Source: Tenuifilaceae bacterium CYCD
GTDB lineage: Bacteria; Bacteroidota; Bacteroidia; Bacteroidales; Tenuifilaceae
Assembly (NCBI GenBank): GCA_036322835.1
Contig: AP027304.1
Location: 62,001-126,000, forward strand
Direction of reading: 5' to 3'
DNA length: 64,000 nucleotides
The notes under the pieces are model-generated. The model worked only from the letters and a program-made list of their open reading frames with translations. It searched no databases and was not told the DNA's origin. Numbering within the stretch: the stretch's first letter is position 1; every line of letters starts with the position of its first letter. The position numbers and the translations under genes were made by a program. Below, in pieces: positions 36,994 through 46,204 of this stretch.

Positions 36994-37010
36994 CTAAATA
37001 CTTTGAATAA
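36912..37010 (+). pseudogene. Possible remnant of a gene C-terminus (32 codons)
   Basis: A frame without a start codon reads FHSSLRHWQRLGKQ and continues to SDATKYFE, then stops at 37010. It has ordinary protein-like composition. A stop codon lies directly upstream, and the frame overlaps the last codons of the TPR gene on the other strand. The nearby repeat copy suggests a lost mobile element; identity unknown. Confidence 0.3.
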
Positions 37011-39090
37011 AAACAGTCAAATTGGTGTCCCTATCGATACCGAGCTTCTGACGTAACCTTAATCGCGCCTTTTTTAATGCATCATCCGATTGAAATGTAA
37101 TCTGAGCAATTTCTTTGCTACTCATATTGAGTTTAAAAAATGCACACATTTTCCGTTCATTAGGGGTAAGATCCGGAAATCGTGTATTTAAATTTTCATA
37201 AAAAGAACTATGTACTTTTGCAAAAAGGATCTCAAACTCTTCCCAGTTGGAGCTGTAGGATAATCGTTTGTAGTCCGAGATAATAGAATTAACAATACTC
37301 TTCCCCTCGTTATTGGTATTCTTTTCCACCTCCATCAATCGGTCAATAGTTTGGGTATCGCGTTCCGAATTTTGAATCAATTTAAGAGTTGCCGCTGTCA
37401 TCGATTTTTGGTTCGATTCCAGTTCAAGGTTTATCCTTTCAATTTCCTTCTCCATCAACTCCTTATTTATAGCCTGACTCTCGATAAGCTGCTCGTTTGT
37501 AAGCTTTAACTCTTCGTTTTTTTCCTCTATTTCTTGTTTTTGCTGCGAAAGAATAATATTAGTTTTTTGCTTGATACGGTATGAGCGATATATATAGATA
37601 ATAAGCACCCCCATCAATATAAGACCAGTAAATAAAGAGAATATAATTGTTTTATGCTGTTTGCGTTCAACTGCTTGAACAGCGTCCTTCTTCTGCTGCT
37701 CTAGTTCAATGGCTTGTTTCTCCTTTTCGAATTTGTAACTATACTCTAGTTCTGCTATTTTCCTTACGTTTTTTTCGTTATAAATACTATCGCTATAAGT
37801 TTTGAAAAACTTTTGATGTTTGTATGCATTTTTGTAATCGTTGGCAGCAGAATATATTTCCGAAAGTTGGTTATGAATGTCCTTCTGGTTGTTAAGCAAT
37901 TTCAATTCGTTTGCAATATCCAAACTCTTAAGGGTATAACTTAATGCCATTGAATAATCTTTTTGAGTTAAAAATACAGCACCCATTTTACTCCATATTT
38001 CACAAATTGTTCGTTTTCGCGTCATCTCTTCAGACAAAACCAACGCTTTCTTATAATATTCTAAAGCCTCTCTATTAGTACCGTGCATACGGTAGTAATC
38101 ACCAATCTTGATTGATATGGTAATCATTGGAGTTGTATAGGACAACTCCTCTGCAATTGCTAATGCCTTCTGAAGGTACTCCAGTGATTTAAAGTCATTT
38201 AATTGCAGGTATATATCACCAATATTTTCATAGCACTCTATTATTAGCCGCTTTTCGTTCAATTCAACCGCAAGTTTTAAAGCCTTTTCGAAATATTCAA
38301 GGGCCTTAGGGTAGTTTGTTTGTAATGCAATAACGCAGCCTATATTTATGTAACTATTAGCTATTCCTTTCCTATCATTAATTCCCTCTTTAATTTTAAG
38401 TGATTTAAGGAAATACTCAAGAGCTTTCGAATTATTCCCTTGATACTGATAAATATTCCCCAAATTATTCAACGCCATAGACTCTACCTTTTTATCCTTT
38501 ATCTCTTCGCATAGTACCAATAATCTATGGTAACCCTCAATGGCCTTCTCGTAGTTGCCCTGTCCTGTATGTGATACACATATATTCACTAAACACCTAG
38601 CAATACTTGATTTACTTTTTATCTCTTCAGCAATTTTCATTGCTCTCTCATAACTCTCCATTGCAGCAGAGGTGTTACCTATGGCGGCATATTTATTTCC
38701 CGAACCAATAAGATACTTCACTATATCTTCCTTGTAATTAATCTCTTCGGAAATTTTCAATGCTTTAAGAAAATATTCAAGGGCTATTTTATCTGATTTA
38801 TAGAACGATGATATTGATCCAATTACCCATAAACTTTCTGCCTTACCTTTTAAATATCCTATTTTGTCAGCCAATAAACTAGCCTGATCAGCATATTCCC
38901 GAGCCTTACTAGAATCGATAGAAACAATAGCATAGCCTACTTTATTAAGTAAGTTTACTTTAACAGAGTCGTCTTGCTTATGATTATTTAAGAGAATAGA
39001 TAAACTATCAATTTTAGCATTTTGTGCTTTAATTACACCAACAGTAGTGCATAGCAAAATAGCGAGCAAAGTCTTTAAAGAAGTATTCAT
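36994..39090 (-). CDS. Membrane-anchored TPR protein with C-terminal LuxR-like HTH
   Basis: 698 residues from the ATG at 39090; the longer frame uses a TTG. Signal-like N-terminus (LKTLLAILLCTTVGVIKAQ). About eight to ten TPR units fill residues 60-430 (repeats such as GNYEKAIEGYHRLL, NNSKALEYFLKSLKI). One membrane segment (IIFSLFTGLILMGVLIIYIY) is near residue 475. A coiled coil follows, then a C-terminal helix-turn-helix (PNERKMCAFFKLNMSSKEIA, ALKKARLRLRQKLG). This is a one-piece Bacteroidota regulator: periplasmic TPR sensor, cytoplasmic DNA-binding-like domain. Its target is unknown. Confidence 0.85.
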   Translation of the reverse strand: MNTSLKTLLAILLCTTVGVIKAQNAKIDSLSILLNNHKQDDSVKVNLLNKVGYAIVSIDSSKAREYADQASLLADKIGYLKGKAESLWVIGSISSFYKSDKIALEYFLKALKISEEINYKEDIVKYLIGSGNKYAAIGNTSAAMESYERAMKIAEEIKSKSSIARCLVNICVSHTGQGNYEKAIEGYHRLLVLCEEIKDKKVESMALNNLGNIYQYQGNNSKALEYFLKSLKIKEGINDRKGIANSYINIGCVIALQTNYPKALEYFEKALKLAVELNEKRLIIECYENIGDIYLQLNDFKSLEYLQKALAIAEELSYTTPMITISIKIGDYYRMHGTNREALEYYKKALVLSEEMTRKRTICEIWSKMGAVFLTQKDYSMALSYTLKSLDIANELKLLNNQKDIHNQLSEIYSAANDYKNAYKHQKFFKTYSDSIYNEKNVRKIAELEYSYKFEKEKQAIELEQQKKDAVQAVERKQHKTIIFSLFTGLILMGVLIIYIYRSYRIKQKTNIILSQQKQEIEEKNEELKLTNEQLIESQAINKELMEKEIERINLELESNQKSMTAATLKLIQNSERDTQTIDRLMEVEKNTNNEGKSIVNSIISDYKRLSYSSNWEEFEILFAKVHSSFYENLNTRFPDLTPNERKMCAFFKLNMSSKEIAQITFQSDDALKKARLRLRQKLGIDRDTNLTVFIQSI

Positions 39091-39343
39091 TGGGACACTC
39101 GACAATCTATAAAATCCATTAAAACTCTAGTAACAGTAGATGTTCTTCAAATTATTATAAACACTGAGGCAACCTAAAGAATCCGAAGCAAAATTATTCA
39201 ACATTAGAGCCAAACTTCCGATTTTTTCATAGAAAATTCTGCTATTCATTATAATTCAGTTGAATATTCTGAATCATAAACTCGGAAAGCCTAATAATTA
39301 AAAATGACTTACACAGACTCTTAGATTGCCTCAGTCTTGAGTA

Positions 39344-40288
39344 TTAACTATTAAGAAAATTCAAAACATTCTGCTCAATACGATTCAAAACGTCAGATCC
39401 CTCTGCCTTCTGAAATTTATCGCCTGTAATATTTTCGTAAAGTTCGATGTATCGCTCTGTAATCTGATTCACAATTTCATCGGTCATTTCAGGAACTTTT
39501 TGTCCATCTTTGCCTTGGAAACCATTTGCCATTAACCACTCACGAACAAACTCTTTGGATAGTTGACGTTGCTCTTCGCTTTTTGCCAATCGCTCCTCAT
39601 ACCCTTCGGCATAGAAATAGCGCGATGAATCAGGCGTATGAATCTCGTCGATTAGGTAGATTTTCCCATCTTTCTTACCAAACTCGTACTTAGTATCAAC
39701 CAAAATAAGACCCATTTTTGCTACCATTTGAGTTCCACGCTCAAAAAGTGCAAGGGTGTACTTCTCTAGCTGTTCGTAATCCTCCTTGCTAACCAATCCT
39801 GTTTTGATAATATCTGCTTTTGAGATATCCTCATCGTGACCCTCCGAAGCCTTTGTGGTAGGCGTAATAAGTGGTTTTTGAAACTTTTGATGCTCTTTCA
39901 TTCCCTCTGGCATAGCCTCTCCACAAATTGAACGTTTACCAGACTTATACTCGCGCCAAGCGTGACCAGTTAAGTATCCGCGAACCACCATTTCCACCTT
40001 GAATGGCTCACACATATGACCAATTGTTACCATTGGGTCTGGAGTCGCAATTTTCCAGTTGGGCACAATGTCCGAAGTTGCATCCAAAAACTTCGATGCA
40101 ATTTGGTTAAGCACCTGTCCCTTGTAAGGGATTCCCTTTGGAAGCACAACATCGAAAGCAGAAATACGGTCGGATACAACCATTGCCAAAAATTTGTTCT
40201 TGATATTGTACACATCGCGAACTTTTCCGTGGTAAACCCCTGTTTGTCCGGGGAAGTTGAAATCGGTACGAACGATAGCCTTTTCCAT
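39344..40288 (-). CDS. purC: Phosphoribosylaminoimidazole-succinocarboxamide synthase
   Basis: 314 residues, the longer PurC form. [45 protein letters not shown] and [13 protein letters not shown] are family motifs; [11 protein letters not shown] completes the active site. It joins CAIR with aspartate using ATP in purine synthesis. Two nucleotides separate it from phoH upstream, so they form one unit. Confidence 0.97.
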   Translation of the reverse strand: MEKAIVRTDFNFPGQTGVYHGKVRDVYNIKNKFLAMVVSDRISAFDVVLPKGIPYKGQVLNQIASKFLDATSDIVPNWKIATPDPMVTIGHMCEPFKVEMVVRGYLTGHAWREYKSGKRSICGEAMPEGMKEHQKFQKPLITPTTKASEGHDEDISKADIIKTGLVSKEDYEQLEKYTLALFERGTQMVAKMGLILVDTKYEFGKKDGKIYLIDEIHTPDSSRYFYAEGYEERLAKSEEQRQLSKEFVREWLMANGFQGKDGQKVPEMTDEIVNQITERYIELYENITGDKFQKAEGSDVLNRIEQNVLNFLNS

Positions 40289-40290
40289 AA

Positions 40291-41310
40291 CTACTCTAAG
40301 GTTGATTGATTATTATTTTGATTGCTGTTTTGTCGTTGATGCTTCTCCTCCGCATCCCTATCGAATGCATTTACAATATACTTAACAAGTTTATGGCGAA
40401 TTATATCACGCACATCGAAGTTAATAACTGCTATGTCGTTAATTCCATCAAGTAACTTAATGGTCTTTACTAGTCCTGAATCCTCTTTTCGTGGTAAATC
40501 TATCTGGGTTAAATCACCGGTTACAACAAACTTAGCGTTTTTACCCATACGGGTAAGAAACATCTTCATCTGGCTGATGGTTGTATTCTGCGCTTCATCC
40601 AAAATTACAAAAGCATTGTCGAGCGTGCGACCGCGCATAAAAGCTAAAGGTGCAATCTGAACAGTTCCATCCTCCATAAATTCCACCAATTTTTTTGCAG
40701 GAATCATATCGTGCAATGCATCGTAAAGAGGTTGTAGGTATGGATCGAGTTTTTCCTTCATATCTCCAGGCAAAAATCCTAAACGTTCGCCAGCCTCAAC
40801 AGCAGGACGAGTTAGAATAATACGTTTAACCTCCTTATTCCGTAATGCACGAACTGCAAGCGCAATAGCAGTATAGGTTTTACCAGAACCTGCAGGGCCA
40901 ATGGCAAAAAGCAAATCGTTGTCGGCATATAGTTCAACCAGTTTACGCTGGTTTACGGTTCTAGCCTTTATCGCTTTTCCGTGATTTCCAAAAACAAGCA
41001 CATCGGCAGCATCCTCCTCGGCCTGATTAATTGACTCAAGATTATCGGTAAGGAAATCCTGAATATTGGTCTCAGTTAAAAAGCCATACTTTCGGTGGAA
41101 ATCAATCATTTTATTGATTTTATCCTCCAACTCATCAATTAAATCATCATCGCCAATGGCCTTAATCTCGTTGCCACGAGCAATAAGTTTGAGTTTTGGG
41201 AAATGACGTGCAATTGAATCGTAGCGTGTGTTGTTTACGCCGTAAAGAACTAACGGGTCGATACCCTCAATTAGGATAATTCTCTCACTCACTGTTTTCT
41301 TCGATGTCAT
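40291..41310 (-). CDS. phoH: PhoH family ATPase
   Basis: 339 residues from the ATG at 41310 (a TTG one codon earlier is rejected). The N-terminal KH-like region is followed by the PhoH domain: Walker [15 protein letters not shown] near residue 136, Walker [11 protein letters not shown] near residue 240 and [11 protein letters not shown]. PhoH/YbeZ proteins are ATPases with RNA-related functions; the exact role is open. A good promoter (TTTG-21-TATCTTTG) lies just upstream. Confidence 0.93.
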   Translation of the reverse strand: MTSKKTVSERIILIEGIDPLVLYGVNNTRYDSIARHFPKLKLIARGNEIKAIGDDDLIDELEDKINKMIDFHRKYGFLTETNIQDFLTDNLESINQAEEDAADVLVFGNHGKAIKARTVNQRKLVELYADNDLLFAIGPAGSGKTYTAIALAVRALRNKEVKRIILTRPAVEAGERLGFLPGDMKEKLDPYLQPLYDALHDMIPAKKLVEFMEDGTVQIAPLAFMRGRTLDNAFVILDEAQNTTISQMKMFLTRMGKNAKFVVTGDLTQIDLPRKEDSGLVKTIKLLDGINDIAVINFDVRDIIRHKLVKYIVNAFDRDAEEKHQRQNSNQNNNQSTLE

Positions 41311-41326
41311 CAAACAAAATTATGCA

Positions 41327-41359
41327 CAAAGATAATTCAACAACTGCGATTTAGGCAAA
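41327..41359 (-). promoter_or_regulatory. Bacteroidota-type promoter of phoH-purC
   Basis: On the minus strand TTTG (41359-41356), a 21-bp spacer, then TATCTTTG (41334-41327). This is the best promoter match in the window. Expected start about 10 nt before the phoH ATG, so the leader is very short. A second -7-like TAATTTTG at 41322-41315 is too close to the ATG. Confidence 0.6.
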
Positions 41360-41398
41360 CTCAAAAAACTAAATAATAAAAACTTATTGACAGAGTAG

Positions 41399-41535
41399 TT
41401 GATGGTTGTTAGTTGTTCGTTGTTAGTAAGATTGTAGACATTAGGTGTAATTTTAACTATTAACTCCCACGATCAACTATCAACAAACTTCCATTACTTA
41501 ACTCTCAATTTACCTTTTCAACCTCACCTTCCAAC
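41399..41535. repeat. Self-similar intergenic sequence, gap 1
   Basis: Runs of GTTGATGGTTGTTAGTTG-like units on the left, then a pyrimidine-rich half (TAACTATTAACTCCCACGATCAACTATCAAC). The same style recurs at 43175, 44327 and 45283. Confidence 0.5.
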
Positions 41536-41543
41536 TTTATTAT

Positions 41544-41551
41544 TACTTTTG
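41544..41551 (+). promoter_or_regulatory. Putative -7 element (TACTTTTG) for the SAM hydrolase gene
   Basis: Matches TAnnTTTG and ends at the first base of a rejected GTG start (41551). It supports the ATG at 41569, leaving a leader of about 10 nt. Confidence 0.4.
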
Positions 41552-41568
41552 TGGTAGGTTTTGCGATT

Positions 41569-42366
41569 ATGGAAAACGGCAACTCAAAAACAAAGATAAT
41601 TACTCTTACAACCGACTGGAACAAACACGATTACTATATCGGAATGCTCACTGGCCGATTGCTTTCCATTTCGCCCAATCTTAACATTGTTGAGTTAAGC
41701 CATAAGGTTCCTCCGTTCGACCATATTCACGCGGCTTTTGTTCTAAAGCACAGTTTTGAAAATTTTCCTGCGGGAACAATTCATCTGTGCCTGGTAAATA
41801 CCGAAAATACAGAAGGCAAGCAACTCCTGCTTTTTGAGTATCGGAATCACTACCTGATTATTCCCGACAATGGAATTCTTGGCTTAATTACAAAGGATGC
41901 ACCCAAAAAGGTTTTCTCGTTTCCTTACGAGGAAAGTTCCAGCTTTGCGTCGCTCGATGCTGCCGCATCGGCAATTAAAGCGTTAGTTAGCGACTCAGAA
42001 ATCGATGATATTGCAGTTATCACTGAAAATTACAAGCAGAGTATTCCGCTTAGAGCGGCCATTAACGAAACAACTATCACTGGAAGTGTTATTTTTATTG
42101 ATTCTTACCTTAATGCAATAACCAATATATCGCGCGATTTATTTGAGCGCGTAGGCAAAGGGCGAAGATTTACAATCTACGTTCAAAGTTTCAACTACAG
42201 GATTGATGAGATTGTAAAAACCTACTCCGATGTGGAGGAGGGTGAGCTTTTAGCCCTGTTTAACACGCTAAACCTATTGGAGGTTGCGCTAAATAACGGT
42301 TTTGCAGCCGAAATGCACGCCTTGCAGGTTGGCTCAAGCATTATGGTAAAATTTCACGACAATTAA
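41569..42366 (+). CDS. SAM hydroxide adenosyltransferase (DUF62 / SAM hydrolase)
   Basis: 265 residues from the ATG at 41569. The family start LTTDWNKHDYYIGMLTG, with the catalytic-type Asp, the segment NIVELSHKVPPFD and VNTENTEG, and the C-terminal INETTITGSVIFIDSYLNAITNI are present. These enzymes split S-adenosylmethionine with water into adenosine and methionine and are related to SAM-dependent chlorinase and fluorinase, from which they differ in using hydroxide. It is followed 10 bp later by mazG, another house-cleaning enzyme. Confidence 0.88.
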   Translation: MENGNSKTKIITLTTDWNKHDYYIGMLTGRLLSISPNLNIVELSHKVPPFDHIHAAFVLKHSFENFPAGTIHLCLVNTENTEGKQLLLFEYRNHYLIIPDNGILGLITKDAPKKVFSFPYEESSSFASLDAAASAIKALVSDSEIDDIAVITENYKQSIPLRAAINETTITGSVIFIDSYLNAITNISRDLFERVGKGRRFTIYVQSFNYRIDEIVKTYSDVEEGELLALFNTLNLLEVALNNGFAAEMHALQVGSSIMVKFHDN

Positions 42367-42376
42367 AAAACTAGAA

Positions 42377-43174
42377 ATGAATAACGATTTACGCAAGAAA
42401 GAAGCTCTTGAAGCATTTGGAAAACTTTTGGATATTATGGATGAACTCCGCGAGAAATGTCCCTGGGATAAAAGCCAGACAATGGATACCATTCGTCCGC
42501 TTACCATTGAGGAGACGTACGAACTTTCCGAAGGAATTCTTGAAAACGATTTATCATCAATCCAGAAGGAACTCGGCGATATTCTGCTTCATATTGTTTT
42601 TTACTCCAAAATTGCCGATGAGCAAAAAGCTTTTGACATAGTAGATGTTATAAACAGTCTTTCGAAGAAATTAATATATCGGCATCCGCATATTTACGGT
42701 GATGTTAAGGTTAACAACTCCAATGAGGTAATTCAAAACTGGGAACTTCTAAAAACCAAGGAAAAGGATGGTAACAAAACCGTTCTATCTGGAGTTCCTT
42801 CTTCTTTACCCGCGCTAATTAAGGCCAATAGAATTCAGGAAAAGGTGCGTGCTGTTGGATTCGATTGGGAAGAGCCAAATCAGGTTTGGGACAAGGTTGC
42901 CGAGGAAATGGAGGAATTAAGAGTTGAAATAAGAAAAGGTAACGCCGAGAAAATGGAACAAGAATTTGGCGATTTTTTATTCTCTATGGTCAATGTGGCT
43001 AGGCTTTTCAATATCGACCCCGAAACTGCCTTGGAGCATACAAATAGGAAATTTATGAAACGGTTCAACTACCTTGAATCTAAAACCATTAAGCAAGGTC
43101 AATCGCTCAAGGAAATGACCCTCGACCAAATGAATGTTATTTGGGAAGAGGCAAAACAGTTTGATAAAGAATAG
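42377..43174 (+). CDS. mazG: Nucleoside triphosphate pyrophosphohydrolase MazG
   Basis: 265 residues with two MazG halves. The first has CPWDKSQTMDTIRPLTIEETYEL and ELGDILLHIVFYSKIA (EExxE...ExxD metal site). The second has EEMEELRVEI and EFGDFLFSMVN. It hydrolyses (d)NTPs to monophosphates and pyrophosphate, clearing unusual nucleotides. Likely co-transcribed with the upstream SAM hydrolase. Confidence 0.96.
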   Translation: MNNDLRKKEALEAFGKLLDIMDELREKCPWDKSQTMDTIRPLTIEETYELSEGILENDLSSIQKELGDILLHIVFYSKIADEQKAFDIVDVINSLSKKLIYRHPHIYGDVKVNNSNEVIQNWELLKTKEKDGNKTVLSGVPSSLPALIKANRIQEKVRAVGFDWEEPNQVWDKVAEEMEELRVEIRKGNAEKMEQEFGDFLFSMVNVARLFNIDPETALEHTNRKFMKRFNYLESKTIKQGQSLKEMTLDQMNVIWEEAKQFDKE

Positions 43175-43242
43175 TTGTTTGTTGATGGTTGATCGTTGTT
43201 TGTAAAATCTTTCATTTAACGTCTCACGTTTAACGTTTTACG
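43175..43242. repeat. Self-similar intergenic sequence, gap 2
   Basis: TTGTTTGTTGATGGTTGATCG then ATTTAACGTCTCACGTTTAACGTTTTACG. The CTCACGTTTAAC part is also in gap 3 at 44446. It runs up to the TTG start of the permease. Confidence 0.5.
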
Positions 43243-43244
43243 GG

Positions 43245-44327
43245 TTGCTCTACTACATCACCAAAAAGATCTTTTACAGTTTCCTCATCGTGTTTGGGGT
43301 GGTATCTCTTATTTTCCTGCTGTTCAATATGATTCCTGGTGATCCAGCCCGAATGGTTATGGGACAACGCACCGATTCGGCATCGCTTGCAGCTGCCCGT
43401 CACGATTTGGGATTGGATAAACCTCTGGGCTATCAATACCTAAAGTACCTGAACGATTTTTCGCCAATATCAATCCACAACCCAAGAAATTCTGATAGTT
43501 ATATTTATCTCGATAAAACTTTATACACAGGCGCCATTAGTTTGATATCTTTTGGAAAAAGCAGAGTTCTTGTGCTGAAATTTCCGTACCTGCGTCGCTC
43601 ATATCAAAGTAAAAAAACAGTTACATCGATAGTAGGTGAAACGTTACCCAACACTTTTATTTTGGCACTTACATCGATGATTTTTGCAACAATTGTTGGA
43701 ATTTTTCTTGGAATAATTGCTGCAATAAAAAAGGACTCAATCTTCGACAAAAGTGCACTTATATTTTCAGCGTTTGGAATGTCGCTACCATCGTTCTTTG
43801 CGGCAATACTTGTGGGTTGGATATTTGCTTTTTTATTGGGCAAATATACTGGGCTTAACCTTACAGGAAACCTTTGGGTAGTTGACGATTTTGGCGAGGG
43901 AATTCACCTTCAACTCAAAAACTTGATTCTTCCTACGCTAACACTGGGCTTGCGCCCACTCTCAATAATTACCCAGCTAACCCGCAGCTCAATGCTCGAA
44001 ACACTGAGTCAGGATTACATTAGAACAGCCAAAGCCAAAGGATTAAAATTCAGTGCAATAATTAGCAAACATGCACTTAAGAATTCGCTAAACCCCGTGG
44101 TAACTGCAGTATCGGGTTGGTTTGCCTCGTTGATGACAGGTGTAATATTTGTGGAGTATATTTTTGGTTGGAAAGGACTTGGCTATGTAATGGTAAACGC
44201 ACTTAACAGTTACGATGTTCCTCTTGTTATTGGATGCGTGGTGTCCTTATCATTAATTTTTGTGGTCATTAATTTGCTTGTGGATATTCTTTACTCGGTA
44301 CTCGACCCAAGAGTAAAATTTAGTTGA
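43245..44327 (+). CDS. ABC transporter permease, DppB/OppB-like
   Basis: 360 residues. The start is TTG at 43245: it gives the standard N-terminus (LYYITKKIFYSFLIVFGVVSL, then MIPGDPARMVMGQ), and no ATG lies in frame nearby. About six membrane helices. The EAA loop reads YIRTAKAKGLKFSAIISKHALKNSLNP. It resembles the inner-membrane permease of peptide/nickel importers, yet no partner permease, ATPase or binding protein is adjacent. The complete family length argues against truncation. A charged insert (residues about 70-130) lies between helices 1 and 2. Confidence 0.88.
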   Translation: MLYYITKKIFYSFLIVFGVVSLIFLLFNMIPGDPARMVMGQRTDSASLAAARHDLGLDKPLGYQYLKYLNDFSPISIHNPRNSDSYIYLDKTLYTGAISLISFGKSRVLVLKFPYLRRSYQSKKTVTSIVGETLPNTFILALTSMIFATIVGIFLGIIAAIKKDSIFDKSALIFSAFGMSLPSFFAAILVGWIFAFLLGKYTGLNLTGNLWVVDDFGEGIHLQLKNLILPTLTLGLRPLSIITQLTRSSMLETLSQDYIRTAKAKGLKFSAIISKHALKNSLNPVVTAVSGWFASLMTGVIFVEYIFGWKGLGYVMVNALNSYDVPLVIGCVVSLSLIFVVINLLVDILYSVLDPRVKFS

Positions 44328-44470
44328 TTGTTGTTTGTAGTTCGTTAAACGTAAAGAGTGAATCGGAAAAACAATCAATACACTTAACAACTAACCTGAA
44401 AACTAAGTCATTAGAGCGAAACCTCATATTTCTTCCTTTTAACATCTCACGTTTAACATTTAACGTTTTA
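44327..44470. repeat. Self-similar intergenic sequence, gap 3
   Basis: TTGATTGTTGTTTGTAGTTCG near the permease stop, later AACATCTCACGTTTAACATT then TAACGTTTTA. It closely matches gap 2 in the CTCACGTTTAAC part. Confidence 0.5.
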
Positions 44471-44478
44471 ATTTTTCG

Positions 44479-44486
44479 TAATTTTG
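44479..44486 (+). promoter_or_regulatory. Putative -7 element (TAATTTTG) for tpiA
   Basis: Matches TAnnTTTG, 40 nt before the tpiA ATG. It lies right after the repeat block, which offers no TTG. Confidence 0.35.
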
Positions 44487-44526
44487 ATTCAATTCATTTC
44501 TTAACTAAATTTCAACTTAAAGCATT

Positions 44527-45282
44527 ATGAGAAAGAAGATTGTAGCAGGAAACTGGAAGATGAACACAATGCTTCCTGAAGGTTTTAACTTGGCAAAGGA
44601 AGTAATATCAAAATCGGCCGGTGTACCCGCTGATGTTGAACTTATAGTAATACCGCCATTTACGCATTTAAGCGAAGTAGTAAAAATTACCAAGGGAAGT
44701 CGCGTTAAGGTTGGCGCGCAGAACTGTGCAATGTGGGACAAAGGAGCATATACTGGTGAAGTTTCTGCACCAATGCTCAACTCCGTTGGTATTGAATACG
44801 TGATTCTTGGTCACTCCGAGCGTCGTGAGTACTTTGGCGAGGACAACCAAATGCTTTTCAAAAAAATAGATCTTGTACTAGCAAACTCCTTAGCCCCAAT
44901 ATTCTGCTGTGGCGAAAAACTGGATGAACGCGAGAGCAACAATCACTTTAAGGTTGTTGAGCAACAGGTTAGCGAATCGCTATATGGCTTAAATGCTGAG
45001 CAAATGCTAAAAGTAGTTATAGCCTACGAGCCTGTTTGGGCAATTGGAACGGGTAAAACTGCTACAGCCGAACAAGCACAGGAGATGCACGCATTTATTC
45101 GTCAACTTTTAACCAAAAAATTTGGAGCAAGCGTAGCCAACGAAATAAGCATCCTTTACGGCGGAAGCTGTAAACCATCAAATGCTGCAGAGATCTTTGC
45201 TAAAGCCGATGTTGATGGAGGTTTAATTGGTGGCGCATCGCTAGTGGCCGATGACTTTATTGGAATAGCAAAAGCATTTTAG
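44527..45282 (+). CDS. tpiA: Triose-phosphate isomerase
   Basis: 251 residues. GNWKMNT at residues 9-15 (substrate Lys), catalytic His in ILGHSERREYFGE near residue 97, catalytic Glu in AYEPVWAIGTGKTA near residue 170 and the phosphate loop YGGSCKPSNA. It interconverts dihydroxyacetone phosphate and glyceraldehyde 3-phosphate in glycolysis. Confidence 0.98.
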   Translation: MRKKIVAGNWKMNTMLPEGFNLAKEVISKSAGVPADVELIVIPPFTHLSEVVKITKGSRVKVGAQNCAMWDKGAYTGEVSAPMLNSVGIEYVILGHSERREYFGEDNQMLFKKIDLVLANSLAPIFCCGEKLDERESNNHFKVVEQQVSESLYGLNAEQMLKVVIAYEPVWAIGTGKTATAEQAQEMHAFIRQLLTKKFGASVANEISILYGGSCKPSNAAEIFAKADVDGGLIGGASLVADDFIGIAKAF

Positions 45283-45358
45283 TTGACTGTTGTTCGTTGA
45301 TAGTTGATCGTGACGATCTTCTATCTTCTAACTTTTAACTCTTAACTTTTCACTTAAT
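45283..45358. repeat. Self-similar intergenic sequence, gap 4
   Basis: TTGACTGTTGTTCGTTGATAG, TTGATCGTGACGATCTTC, then TAACTTTTAACTCTTAACTTTTC. It fills the whole gap between tpiA and prmA. Confidence 0.5.
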
Positions 45359-46192
45359 ATGAGTTACACAGAACTAGTAATCAACGTAACACCTCCTAGC
45401 GAGGAAACCAATAGCATTCTCATTGCCCAACTATCCGAGTTGGGCTTTGAGAGTTTTATGGAGGACGACAAGGGTTTTCGTGCTTACATAAAATCCAAGA
45501 AGGATTTTTCTGCAGAACAGACAATCGAAAGTCTATTTCTTCCCGAAGGAGTTTCTATAAATTTTGAGGTAAATAGTATTGCCGATAAGAACTGGAACGA
45601 GGTTTGGGAATCGAACTTCGATCAAATTCTTGTAGATAATAAATGTTTGGTTCGAGCATCATTCCATACTAATTTTCCAAAAACCGATTACGAAATAATT
45701 ATAGACCCAAAAATGTCGTTTGGAACAGGCCATCATCAAACTACACACCTAATGATTAATGCACTGTTGAATACTGATGTAACGGGATTAACAGTCCTAG
45801 ATATGGGTTGCGGAACTGGAGTATTGGCTATTTTAGCAGAAATGAAGAATGCCGCAAAAGTTATCGCTATAGATAATGATGAATGGGCATACCGAAACTC
45901 ATTGGAAAATGTAGCCGAAAATAAATGTACAAGAACAGAGGTGCTCCTTGGCGATGCAGCATTACTTGAAGGCAAAAAATTCGATCTAATCATTGCAAAC
46001 ATCAACCTAAATATTCTGCTAAACGATTTATCAACCTACAAATCAAGCCTAAACCCTAACGGCAAACTATTTATGAGCGGTATCCTACGCTCCGATGTAA
46101 CCACATTAATTCAAGCATCGGGGAAGTTAGGCCTGAAGCATCAAGAAACATTCTACCGCGACGATTGGGCTATGGTTTCTTTTTCTAACTAA
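45359..46192 (+). CDS. prmA: Ribosomal protein L11 methyltransferase
   Basis: 277 residues. The N-terminal substrate domain is followed by a class I methyltransferase domain: KMSFGTGHHQTTHLM, then LDMGCGTGVLAILAEMKNAAKVIAID near residues 142-167, and LIIANINLNILL. PrmA trimethylates L11. It is 12 bp upstream of a giant exported protein, with which it is probably co-transcribed. Confidence 0.94.
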   Translation: MSYTELVINVTPPSEETNSILIAQLSELGFESFMEDDKGFRAYIKSKKDFSAEQTIESLFLPEGVSINFEVNSIADKNWNEVWESNFDQILVDNKCLVRASFHTNFPKTDYEIIIDPKMSFGTGHHQTTHLMINALLNTDVTGLTVLDMGCGTGVLAILAEMKNAAKVIAIDNDEWAYRNSLENVAENKCTRTEVLLGDAALLEGKKFDLIIANINLNILLNDLSTYKSSLNPNGKLFMSGILRSDVTTLIQASGKLGLKHQETFYRDDWAMVSFSN

Positions 46193-46204
46193 ACTAATTT
46201 GGTT

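Noticed and set aside
44324-44530. 68-residue frame between the permease and tpiA
   Set aside because: Lies in the self-similar intergenic repeat and overlaps both neighbours.
41399-45358. Self-similar intergenic runs as a CRISPR array
   Set aside because: No regular repeat-spacer periodicity, no cas genes, and copies are separated by whole genes.
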